DNA from: Astropecten irregularis
Lineage: Eukaryota > Echinodermata > Asteroidea > Paxillosida > Astropectinidae
Direction: 5' to 3'
Assembly: GCA_963971285.1 (NCBI GenBank)
Contig: OZ020254.1
Coordinates: 7,440,001-7,504,000, forward strand
Length of the DNA stretch: 64,000 nt
Under the pieces are notes generated by a model. That model made no database searches. It saw only the letters and a program-made list of their open reading frames with translations, and had not been told where the DNA came from. Shown here one piece after another: positions 22,012 through 32,885 of this stretch (the first letter of the stretch is position 1; every line of letters begins with the position of its first letter). The position numbers and the translations under genes were made by a program.

Positions 22012-25000
22012 CTACAAGCCTGCGTAGACAGGAGCGTCGCCCTTTGTACCTGATGTCAGCAGGGATTGCTCCACTTCCAGTCTTGTAGGCGAGTGCAAGC
22101 GACGGTGTATGAAACAGGACACTACAACAAACACTAGGAGGATAACGAATATGATGACGACGTAAAACGACGGCTCAGGAAGGCAGTTGTTCTGTGAAAA
22201 CGGAAAAAAATGTAAACAAAATGAAATGTCTTTGTCAAAATATCATCACATTTTCTCAAAATTTCTACAAAAAATGTGGTTCACGAAAACTTCTTAAATT
22301 CCAAGGGATACCAGCCAAAGATTCATGATACGCATACTTCTGTTAACTGGTACTTAGCTAATATTTCTTTATATTCTGAGCATGCAGGGGAAGATGGATG
22401 TAAAGTGCGTTAGGCACTCGCCTCTCACCAATGTGGCCAAAATTTGATCACAGCTTGGGTCATACATGTGTAGAGTTGTGCATTAGTTCTCTCCTGTGCT
22501 AGTTTTCACAAGAGTTTTTCTCCGGTTTTGCTCCCTCCACAAAAATCAAACATTTTCAGGCTTTTTTCTCAGGCTGTGTTCCGTGGTCATATATGGGTTG
22601 ATAAGGCTGGCAGCCAAGTGTGTCGATATATGCCGGCAACTTGATCACGTTATCATCATTTGTAATTCAGCACCGCAGCTACAAGTAAGGATAATTAGCC
22701 TCCCAAATTATTATTATCATTATATTCTTGGCTAAGGGGATCTACAAGAATTAGTCCAACAGCTTCATGTTGGATTTCCAAAACTCTACATACCTGATCT
22801 GTTTTGTAGAAAAGCGCCGAACATACAATAAATTGCGGTGTGACACTCCCTCTGGGGCAGTAAGAGCCAGTTGGGCAAATCAAAGGATTGCAGTATTTGC
22901 ACTGAAACAGAAAAAGCACAAGACTCTGTAAAAACAAGAAACACTTTGAATGTTCTGACTCCTTGGACACGGCTAACCCCCTTTCTCCCAACAGTGAAAC
23001 ATAAATTGATAAAGCGATCAAGAGGTAAAACACAGATTCTTGGGAAGGTTTCAGAGAGGAAAGAGGTTGCATCCGTGGGAAGGAGGTTAATGTCAATGAA
23101 AGTGAACTCACAGGGCAGTAGTATCCTGCAGGGCATTCTTTGCAGGTGGCCTGGCCGGTCCGGTTCTGGTACCAGCCATCCTGGCATTCCTTGCACAGAC
23201 CGTTGCTGGGCGCCGGCTTGTACTTGCCGGAGTCGCACGGCGTGCAGCCCGTGGAGCGGGACCGAGGAGCTTCCTTCCCAGCAGGGCAGTTGTAACAACT
23301 TGTATGAAAGAGACAAGAGAATTGACATCATTAGAATTGCATTCTCATGATAAATGCTGTCTTTCCAAATTGGAACCTCTCACAAGAAGTTCAGTCTTCC
23401 ATCAGTCTGTGTCAACAATAGACTGATTGCTTCTCTCCACCCAAAAATAAATGAGTTCTTGTGAGTACAGAGTTGGTTCAGGAGTTTGAATTGACACTCA
23501 ATTGCAGCATCTAAGGTTGTGTACTCCCTAAGGAGATGAGACATAAGGAGTGAATAAGGAGTGTATAAGAGTGTCCTCAAAAGGCCTCACGAGACTGAGG
23601 GGTGATTTGCCTGGAATTGCACCACACGAGCATCGGCAAATCCAACTCTTTAAATCAACGTAGGGCCTACTTATACTAGTTGGTGAATAAAGAGAGCAGT
23701 TTGCTCTTGCTAAACTGAGTTTCCGCATGTGTCTGGTGTCAGAAAAAGAGAACATGCACAATTTTGTTTGTCCTGTTGAAAAAGATTATAAAAAGGTAAA
23801 AGTATTTTTCCATAAATGGTAAATGTCAGGTGAAAAAATGTATGCGATGTTTTGAAAAAAGGCAGTTCCTTTTTTCACTCTCCGTGGAAAACATTAAGGA
23901 GAGCGGAGGAGAGTGATCACTCTCACTCTCTTTAAATATCAAGGCCTATGAATACTATAAGTTAATCTCTCTTCACCTGTTACAGCCAGTCCTATTGCAG
24001 TACAATCCTCTGTTGCAATCCAGGCATTCGGTTCGTCCAGCCAAACTTTGGAATGTTCCCGGAAGACAGAGAGTACAGTTGGCAGTTCTTGTCGTATTAG
24101 AGTACGATCCTGATGCAAAGTCAATCATAAAAACACACATGCATTTGTTTAATAGTTTAATGGCAAGTTTGTGGATCAGCCTTGGCCAAATAAAATCCAG
24201 CGAGAGCATAAAGTTGCCCACCCAGCAATACATGGATCCAGTAGGCCACACCCCTTTGACACACTAACCAATCACAACACATGATTTATGGTCTGACAAA
24301 TTGCCACCATTTTGTCCGGCATAACGGTTTCAATTTTGTATTCTTAACAACACACCTTTCGTTGGGTTTACTTTTGTTTCGTAAATACAAGGCAATTCTT
24401 TTACAAACCAACTTTCTATCCTTAACCATGGGCAAGTGGTGCTTTTCTTTTTATTGTAAGTCTGACTCACGGTACTCTGGCAAGAGAGGAAATGTAAATT
24501 ATTGGCCTTTTCCAAACCCAAAGTTCAACGGAGAGAAATACTTTCAATGGTTGAGAACGTGCAACACGAGTGAGCAATTGTGACACATTGTGGGCATGTG
24601 CGCAGTTGCATGGCCATTGCTATGGTGGGCTACTGGATCGGTGTATTTAAGAGTCCTCAGCTTAGTGATGAGTGATTAAGTGTCTGAGCAAGACCTTAGA
24701 GAAACCTTCAAACAAAATCATCTTCATGACGTATAGATGGAGGGGAAACCACTTACCTGGTGGACACAGAAAGCACTCCTTGCTACCCGTCATATTGGCA
24801 AAGGATCCTTCTCTGCAGTCAGCACATTTGGAGCTTCCAGTTTTCCTATTTATCAAACCAAAGCATTAGCATTATGAAGAGCTTTTGTAAATAAGATGAT
24901 GGGTGGAAAATTGGATAACTCAGTGTGATACCTCAGGTAAGGGCGCCCCTTTTTAATTCTATGGTTCTCATTTCCGACCGACCCATATTTTGGGCTCCGA

Positions 25001-28000
25001 CCGAAGAAAAAAAACCCTTTTTTTTTTGCCGCCGACCCTCTCCAGAATGACATATAAATATAAATAAAAAAAAATATAAAAAATCGAGAATTTTGGGAGA
25101 CAAATTTTGCCAATAATGCCTACATTTTGTACTTACTAAACACACACTGTCCACTGTCAAAACATTCGTGAGTTGTATGGTGCAAATTAAGTTGAAGCAA
25201 AAAACCATCGTTCGGCCAACTTGGGTCCAGGATGTGTCGGAGAACTTAGAATTTATGCGCCTACCAGAGGTCATTTGACCAAAGATATGTTTTATTTTCT
25301 TTTACTTTCTATCACAGAAATAATAAAAAAGAAATATTCAAACGAGTTTACAGTGAATACAGTGAACATTTCTCATCATATTCTTTATGTTTTTGTGTAA
25401 TCAGCCAGATTTTTTTTTCTACCAAACTTTTTTTTTTTTCGACCGATCGACCCTCCCTCAAGGTGAAAAAGAAATGAGAACCATAGAATTAAATGGGGGT
25501 GCCCTAATGCTTAACTCAAGGTTAAGGACGTGAACCAGGAACGCTGTCAATCAGGCAGGTCTCCAGGAACTTACTCAGGTAAAGAGTACTGAGTGCCTGT
25601 GCAAAGCCCATATATTACTCACATATGGGTCAGTCTAATTGGAATGTTCACGTATTTCCCTATGAGAAAGATTCTGCCCGGACTGAATTCTGCCCTCCTT
25701 TACCCTATTGAAGTATTCTTTATATTCTGGGTCATGTCCTAATTGAATGAGTAATCTACATACATTTTTCACAAAATACAAGCCTGCAAACAAACAGGCT
25801 TAGAGTTGACACGTTTACTGGCCACCTCTGTGGTTCTACCCTTTCTTCTGCTGTGCTCAAAAACTCGCGATTACAAAATAATCATCCAAAAACCACAAGG
25901 GAAACTGAAAAGTGAACAAAGAAAAATTGACTGGAGCGGGATTCGAACCGGCGACCTCCTGAACACCGTACAGGCGCTCTTCCAACTGAGCTATGGCTTC
26001 TGACTGCCAAAAGAACATAAATAATTTACTATTAGCATTAGGGACACCACACGTATGGCTCAATAGCTCAGCTGGTAGAGCGCCTGTATGGCATTCAGGA
26101 GGTCGCCGGTTCGAATCCTGCTCCAGTCAATTATTCTTTGTTCACCTTTCTATTACAAAATAACTATAACATATAACTTGCGGGCAACTATAAATCAACA
26201 AAACCAAGACCTGAAAGGTATCTTTGGTCTTCTTTGCCCTTGCGTCTCACAAGCCCCACTCATTACGAGAACATGTCTCTTCACGCCAAGGAACCTTTTT
26301 ATAAATCCTAGTCAAACAAAATAAAATGACCATGATGTAGGTGCTTATTATTAAAAGAGAAGGTGAAAAGATTCTTACATCACTGATGTGCCAACTTGAC
26401 AAGGCTCACATCTGTCCATTGCTTTTTGGGACTGGTAGTGGCCCATCGGACACTTGGTGCAGTTGGTGGCAGTGCTCACATTTGAAAAACTTCCTGGCTC
26501 ACACTTATAGCAGCTGGCTAATTTGGTCACATTGGCAAAATGACCTGAATAGTGTAATGTATTTGAAGAAAAAAAATATCACAATGGTTAATTTTCAAGT
26601 GGATGTTTGTCAGTAACTGACTACCAAATTTCATAAAAGCAGGGAGTACTTTGTAATTAAATTACATCCAAACTCCAGAAGACACTTCAACTGTCCTAGG
26701 GCGTTTTAGAAACAGACACTGAGGCTCAGGCTCCTTCTCCATTTCGTGAATCCATTCTAAACTAATAAAGGGTATCAAAATAGAGGCTTTTGTTTGTGGT
26801 TCTGAAGTAGAATCTTTGTTTTGAAAAAGGAAAACAGAGCTTCAGCTTCAATGAACAACCCCAGCTATATTTTCACCATATGGATGACAGAGCCGGAGCT
26901 TGAGCCACAGCCTGATGATCAGACCCCATTTGGTATAAACCCCCTATGTCTACATAAAATTTTAACAACCAATGACAATTATCATCAACAGCTTCTGACT
27001 GAAATACCACCCTCACTTGACCAAAGAAGGCAACAGTTTTTGACAAGCTCTTCATCAGAGTGTCTCAGATGTTAGCAAAGACTGAAAAACTTTGATGACC
27101 AGACCACTCTCACGTTTAAGGCAGAGCAGATTGCTGACAGTCATCGTCTGATGCCTAAAGATTTAACAGAAAACTACATTTGATGAATCCTCAAAACAAG
27201 ACGTTAGGACAAAAATCCTGCAGTCCTTTAAACCTGCTATCACCAGTGGGGATGAAAGTATCATCCATGGAATAATGAGCCATAAGTGGATAGGTACAGA
27301 GAGCAACTGACATACCTGGTTCACAAGGTTGACACACCGTCTGTCCGGGTTGGTCCTGATGGTGTCCTTTTGGACAATGAGCACAGACTGGACTACCGGT
27401 CTCATTGGCAAAGGTTCCTGGGTGGCAGTCTCTACACGTAGTACTCCCTTCCTTGCTGTAATGAAACAAGCAGAGATAGGATCATCAGCAAGACGTTACA
27501 AATGTGGGATGTGGTGTCCAATTGTATATCAAATCGCTATCATCAGTTTTCAGCAGTCAACAAAACTGCACGCATCTCACGGAATCTGCATAATTTCTCC
27601 AGATGAATTTTGCCGTGAATCCTATTCCACACTGATTCTTTTCTACCAAGTTTATCTTTTCTTCTAGCTGTTTTATCACAACTTTTATATTTATTTTAAA
27701 CTTTTCAAGGTTTAGAAATTTTGTATCAATCTTTCCTTGTAATTATTTGAATTGTTCTTCATTCTCTCTCTCTCTGTTTTTTTTTTTTAGGGGAAGCCTG
27801 GAGGTGATGGGTTTTGGACTGTGAGTGGGCATGGTGGGGAGGGGACCGTGGGGTCAGTGATGTGTTTTTGACTGAGACGGGGAGGGGACCGTGGGGAGAT
27901 GGGTTTTTTACTGTGAGCAGGAAGGGGACCACAAGTCCCTTGAAGTGATAGATTTAAACACTTACTCTGTGAATTCTCCCTCAGGACACATCAAGCATGT

Positions 28001-29337
28001 CGTCTGTCCCTTGTCTGGCTGGTAGGTACCCTTGGAGCAATGGTAACAGTCGTCGTTACCACACTCGCCTCCCAACTCCGCCTCCGCACAACAGAGGCAT
28101 TCCCTCTCCGCTGAATTCAAATCAAAGAATAGGAAATCATTCTCCTGGGGTCATGATTTTACCAAACCCATCGTAACTTACTATCAATAGTAGGATGATG
28201 CATTGCAGCCCTATGTAGGATACGATGGGTTATCCTCTTTGTAACTTGAGTTATGATTGATCACAGGGCAATAATGAAATTAATCACTGCTACGATATCA
28301 AATCGTTAGAAGAGTTTAAGAAATTGAAGCGTGACCAGGGGTCGATTTCACAAAACCCGTCGCAACTTGCTACCAAATGTAGGATTTATGATGCATTACA
28401 GTACTCGCAGTACGTCAATGATGGGTTATCCTTCATAACTCGAGTTACGATCGACCACAGGGGTTCGTGAAATCCACCCCAGCTTTTGGCAAGATAGAGA
28501 ACCGCCTGACTACACAAAGATAGCCATGACAAACTGGCTGGAAAGTGGAGTTGATACCTCCGGTTCTAAAAGCAAATATTAGCCTATAGATGTCTATTCC
28601 CCAGGGATGAGTGAACTTTAAAGTCAGCCTTACTTAGATTTGCAGCTGTGCCCGGCTTGCAGACTTCGCATGATGTCTTGTTGAAGTCGGTGCAATTAAG
28701 TTGTGTAGACGCCAGACCAGGCCACAGGTCCATCCATAGGGAAGCTTGCACAAAGAGGGCTAGAGGTTCAAGATAACGGGGGAAACTTGGACTCAAACAT
28801 ATTACGAAATGTCTTAAAGGTAAAGTACAGGATTGGAAACGTGTATACCCAAATGTTCTTGAGTCCTTAAAACCCTTGAATAAATTTCTCCAATATTTCA
28901 GTGAAAAAGTACAAATGTTTTTAGAAACCTCTTGTCCTTTCCTTTCTTTATAGTTTTAGGAACCACTTGTGCACAATTACCTTAAAATTATAATAAATAA
29001 TACAATAGGCCTAGGTCTAAACTGTAAACATTCACGAATAACGTTCTCCTTCCAACGTTAGTTCTAATCAATATGCAGAAATGATTAATGTGACTACAAT
29101 TGTACCAAGTACTGAACTTGTGTACCATTTGTAACTTACTGTTACTAGACTGTGTAACTCACTGTGTTACAAAAGTTTTAATACTGTTACAAAATACAAG
29201 TGTTACTGTTAGTTAACTTAGTGTAGGCCCTACCACTTTCAATGTGTACCCCAATCTATCTCACCTTGAACCAATGAAGAGATGAAAATGATCCACAAAA
29301 TGGACAAAATCCGAGTAGATTCCATCCGCCCTGCCAT
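22012..29337 (-). CDS. Type I membrane protein with ephrin-receptor-like Cys-rich repeats
   Basis: Ten coding exons in transcript order: 29337-29265, 28744-28634, 28110-27966, 27455-27316, 26544-26379, 24845-24757, 24109-23977, 23298-23112, 22901-22794 and 22191-22012. All phases match, giving 443 residues. Residues 1-24 form a signal peptide (MESTRILSILWIIFISSLVQ after MAGR). The ectodomain is a chain of short Cys repeats of the GCC2/GCC3 (ephrin-receptor-like) kind, such as CKPGTAAN, CHPGTFANETGSPVCAHCP, CEPGSFSNVSTATNCTKCP and CLPGTFQSLAGRTECLDC. Many NxS/T sites follow the Gly-Thr-Phe turns. A single span follows (FYVVIIFVILLVFVVVSCF), then HRR and a tail of about 34 residues ending VYAGL. 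No kinase, death or other signalling domain is present. The family has no settled function that I can name; cell-surface or endolysosomal adhesion or receptor roles are inferences. It resembles TNFR-like proteins in spacing but the repeats lack the classic TNFR pattern. Confidence 0.88.
24428..24583 (+). pseudogene. THAP-type zinc-finger fragment, opposite strand inside an intron
   Basis: From ATG at 24428 the frame reads MGKWCFSFYCKSDSRY, then PFPNPK, then a Trp in QWLRTC, then a stop after 51 residues. The spacing Cys-x4-Cys, the SDSRY run, the Phe-Pro-x-Pro turn and the downstream Trp match the first half of THAP DNA-binding domains, common in P-like transposases and THAP proteins. The Cys/His second half is absent. 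A strong donor (ACGA|GTGAGC, GT at 24570) could splice to a further exon that I did not find. It is either a relic of a DNA transposon or the first exon of a nested gene. It lies between exons 6 and 7 of the Cys-rich membrane protein gene. Confidence 0.55.
24941..25504. mobile_element. 564-bp MITE with 3-bp TAA target duplication
   Basis: GGGCGCCCCTTTTTAATTCT at the left is inverted at the right (AGAATTAAATGGGGGTGCCC). The arms stay complementary through ATGGTTCTCATTTC. TAA flanks both ends (24938-24940, 25505-25507). Subterminal GACCGA words with T runs occur at both ends. No coding capacity. Confidence 0.8.
25885..26000 (-). mobile_element. tRNA-like SINE copy, reverse
   Basis: AACCACAAGGGAAACTGAAA (tail), GATTCGAACCGGCGACCTCC (inverted B box) and CTTCCAACTGAGCTATGGC (inverted A box). 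It faces the forward copy at 26045. Confidence 0.75.
26045..26160 (+). mobile_element. tRNA-like SINE copy, forward
   Basis: ATAGCTCAGCTGGTAGAGCG (A box) and GGTTCGAATCCTGCTCC (B box) are intact, followed by the tail TTATTCTTTGTTCACCTTTC. With the copy at 25885-26000 it makes a head-to-head inverted pair. Confidence 0.75.
26690..26905. repeat. MITE relative of the 32452-32748 element
   Basis: Shares CATTTCGTGAATCCATT, GTATCAAAATAGAG, GAAGTAGAATCT and GAGCCGGAGCTTGAGCC with the later element, in the same order. The terminal Ser-codon-like GGCTCC/GGAGCC words are less expanded and the outer TIRs are eroded. Confidence 0.65.
27762..27940. repeat. CT microsatellite and GC-rich short tandem repeat
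   Basis: A CTCTCTCTCTCTG tract with a T run is followed by about three copies of a 50-60 bp unit built on GGGGAGGGGACCGTGGGG and TTTTTGACTGTGAG. It lies in intron 3 of the Cys-rich protein gene. Confidence 0.6.
28147..28270. repeat. 'GATTTCAC' MITE copy (partial)
   Basis: GGGGTCATGATTTTACCAAACCC then ATCGTAACTT at the left, GAGTTATGATTGATCACAGGG at the right; the last terminal bases are missing. Confidence 0.55.
28337..28480. repeat. 'GATTTCAC' MITE copy (well preserved)
   Basis: Left end GGGGTCGATTTCACAAAACC, right end GGGGTTCGTGAAATCCACCCC. Inner arms GTCGCAACTTG and CGAGTTACGATCGACC are also partly complementary. Only about 65 bp separates it from the copy at 28147. Confidence 0.65.
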
Positions 29338-29699
29338 GGCCTAAGCTAACACGTTAGGTCTAACGAGGGCTCAGAATGTGCAGAATTTAAAAATATCGTC
29401 ATTTTCGGCCGTATAACTGTAAAACGTCATGTGTTTCCGTACACGGTTTGTCATAATACGCTTCTGTAAGTACGACGTGTTGAAGCCGGAAGTGTAGTGA
29501 TGATACCGTTTGTGTTTGTCACGCCTACTAAAAATAACACAAACGTCTATGGAAATGGCTGCAGTCACTGGCTAGTGGCTGCCATAGGTACATGCGTAAT
29601 TTGCAGCCGCAGCCAGGGACACGGTCTAAGCAAATGGCTGGTTGTCACAGAGCCAACACAGAACAGCGCCCTCAATATTATTAATACTTTTTGTTTTGT

Positions 29700-29833
29700 C
29701 TTCATTGTATGCATGGTGCGTTCGATCGTACATAGTGAAGGCCTAGGCCTATATCAATCTGTTTGCATATCAATCATAATAATTATGAATTGCTAAGCAA
29801 TGTGTGATTTCACAATACATGTAACAGATGAAT
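29700..29833 (+). repeat. Left arm of a perfect 134-bp inverted repeat
   Basis: Runs from CTTCATTGTATGCATGGTGC to CATGTAACAGATGAAT. The exact reverse complement, without gaps as far as I can compare, lies at 32752-32885. Homology stops sharply at both borders. Confidence 0.85.
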
Positions 29834-32451
29834 CGCAAATAATTGCGTTTGGTGAAATCCAGCCCAGGTTACTGGTAATGGTCGCTTGTGATAGTACTGC
29901 ACAAAATATAAGAGCCTGGTCGGACTGATGAGGTTAACCGGCGTCGACTTGTGAAAGATAAACGAACGCACCTTTCTGGTGCGCGTGACCGCAAGTTCCT
30001 GCAACATGATTTTCCGTGGGCACCGAATACGGTGAAATGATGTAATGACGTGATTTAAAATAAGATAATGTTAACATGAGTCATTTTTATCGTGACACTT
30101 GCAGCGGCAAATTCGGCGCCGGCCGGAACAAGCTGAAATTGCACCACGGCCTTATTCCAACTTTTGATGCCAATGAGATAAAAGCAATTAAATCAAACAA
30201 TTTTTAATTTGAATCTTCCTTTGTTTGTTTATTCGAAGAGATTTGCGAGGCAAATAAAGATTTATTATAGCCTAATTATTAGTGTGTCGGGGAAAGGCCG
30301 GTCCTGAATTCACATTACGGGGTCGGTCATAATATTCAAATTTCATATCAGTTTTGAACATCAATAAATGACACATGATCTGAAATGGTTTATAGTTCCT
30401 CATGTTTCATTGATACCATTCCTTAAGATACACACTTAGAAAGAAAGACAATTATGATTATGAAGCAAGGCTCGTTTGTACAATGATAGCTGCCAAATTG
30501 CAAGGAAATGATCACTTTTGTAAAAGGAAATACTTCTTAGAGCAGGCTAGTCGAAACGTTGAGACCTTAATTGCGAGAAGTGCGAACGAAATAGAAGAGC
30601 GAAAGTACGAACGAAGAATTATTACATGGTGTTTCCGCGAACCGATCCACATACCATTGTCACATGCAAAGCCTCAAATCTTTCTTGAATATCTGTCTTG
30701 CTTTTTCAAAACAATGATGCCTCAGACGGGTAAAATAAGCAAGGAATGACATAGATATCCTTCTAGATCGCCCCCATTCTGGGTTACAAGAAAAACGAGC
30801 TATTCTGTTGTTAACTGCATGGTCAAATAATGAATCAGGTTATTGGAACTTGACTCCCTTTCAAATAATCGTAAAGCATTGTGTACGCATCGCCCCCATT
30901 TTGGCAGAACATCATTCCAATCTTTTGACTAGTTTGTTTATTACTGAAACAGGCAAGCAGTGCAAATAATGGATTTACTCTCTATAAGTCATGGAAAAGT
31001 TCGCATAATTTTGCATCAACATAGCTTTGTCAGTGCTGGTTCCTTTTTTTCCATTGAGATGTCATACGCAAGAGCAGAAAATTAATAATTTTTTAGTGAT
31101 AATGTTGTTTTGTTGCGACCAAGAATTTTGCATCACATCACATTGATGGTTGCCTCAAATTAAAACACGATAGAAATTGCAGCTCAGTAAATGACTTGGC
31201 GGATAGATTCTCAAAATAAGCTCATTCGATCAACTGTAATGCAGTTCACCATTGCCAAGTATTCAGTATTAATGCTGGTACCTTTTCGACGGACGTTCAT
31301 ATTATTATGTGGGCCTAACTTAAAGATTCTTGTAATTTTCAATTGAAACTCAGCAATCGGTCTTAGATAAACAGCCATTGTCATGTCTCGTGCGTCATCG
31401 ATATTCGCGAAAGGACCATTGTTATACCGTCCGGACATTGTTAGACTTGAATGGGTCAACCAGAGATTTGATTAACTCGGGGGTGAATGCACGTTTAATT
31501 AGCGAAAGGACTAGGGGAAAGTTTAAGCATGACCGGAAACAATGAAATATCAACAGGAGTGCATTGAACTAGCTAAGCCAGTTTCAAGTAACTGCATCTC
31601 AAGCACAAAAACTTTGCTTAGCATGAACTTTATTGAAAGGACATAATGATTTAATACCAAGTTCGATCGTTTGCTGTGCATAAAATTCAAAAGGTTCTTA
31701 AACTGGCAGCTTGATATTTATTTGGCAGGAATTTGCGCTTAGGCAAAACTTTAACTTATTTGAGCAGCTCTAGCTATTATGAAATTGGCTCCTGGTAATA
31801 ACTGGAGAAGCAAATCAACCCGTCCAGTCAACGTCTACATTATTGCAAATCATAGTTGGAGATCATCTAACTGCACGATTAATGAAAGAAGCACCGACAA
31901 CGTAAAATAGAACAGACAATCAAAACTGTCGCAGTTGCCATAATACACAATCCTGGCTAGTGTTCTGTTATCAAACATGTGTGGAACTTTCAAAACTTCG
32001 ACGTCTAAGAAGTATTGACCAATAGCCATGCAGGTTATAGGCATACTACTTCTGCACTTGTACAATCCATTCTATACTCCTTCAGGATTGACATCAGCAA
32101 GTAACAGGGTATGAATTTTCTATTCATACCAAAGCAATACGGGCGATTTATAGTTCCAAGAGTTTTCAACGTATTGGCCAATCACAATGCACGGAATATC
32201 TACCACATGCCGATCTGAAACGGGCCGCGCGTTGTGATTGGCCAACTCGTTGCAAACTCTTTGAGATCGAAAATATTGTGATTAATATTAACAAATCCTT
32301 GGTTTCAAAACTGTCCAAGTGGCGTTAAACAAAATGTACGGTTTTATAGAAATGAAAGTTCAAAATGTGGGCTGAGATAATTATAACGGTTATGCTGTAT
32401 AGGTGTCTGTTGGTAATAATTATTCACTCCAATATTCCTTTCTTTCAGACA

Positions 32452-32470
32452 TGGGGCCTTTCTCAAAGCT

Positions 32471-32531
<61 letters not shown>

Positions 32532-32748
32532 TGCTCCGGCTCCGGCTCTGGCTCCATTTCGTGAATCCATTTTAAAAATACGGGTATCAAAATAGAGACT
32601 TTTGGCTGCAGTTCGGAAGTAGATTCTCTAGTTTGAAAAAGAAAACAGCTAGAGCTTCAGATTCAATAAAAAGCCACATATTATATTTTCAGCATACGGA
32701 GACGAAGCCGGAGCCTGAGCCGGAGCCGAGCTTTGAGAAAGGACCCAG
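32452..32748. mobile_element. MITE with GGCTCC hexamer expansion in its terminal repeat
   Basis: GGGGCCTTTCTCAAAGCTCG at the left and CGAGCTTTGAGAAAGGACCC at the right are inverted ends. Next to the left end GGCTCC is repeated about 12-14 times (32474-32555); the right arm has only a few GGAGCC units. No reading frame of note. Confidence 0.75.
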
Positions 32749-32751
32749 TTC

Positions 32752-32885
32752 ATTCATCTGTTACATGTATTGTGAAATCACACATTGCTTAGCAATTCAT
32801 AATTATTATGATTGATATGCAAACAGATTGATATAGGCCTAGGCCTTCACTATGTACGATCGAACGCACCATGCATACAATGAAG
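32752..32885 (-). repeat. Right arm of the perfect 134-bp inverted repeat
   Basis: From ATTCATCTGTTACATGTATT to GCATACAATGAAG, the inverse of 29700-29833. The arms lie about 2.9 kb apart and the inner edge of this arm abuts the MITE ending at 32748. Confidence 0.85.

Noticed and set aside
22786..23331. 181-residue frame on the minus strand overlapping exons 8 and 9 of the Cys-rich gene
   Set aside because: It is out of frame with the exon model that keeps the CxxC repeats and reads through splice sites.
26821..27075. 84-residue frame in intron 4 of the Cys-rich gene
   Set aside because: Its first third is MITE sequence and the rest has no motif.
30483..30749. 88-residue frame between the inverted-repeat arms
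   Set aside because: No transposase or other motif, composition like surrounding DNA; not enough to call a gene.
32365..32595. Ala-Pro repeat protein
   Set aside because: The frame is a reading of the GGCTCC microsatellite in a MITE; nothing else supports coding.
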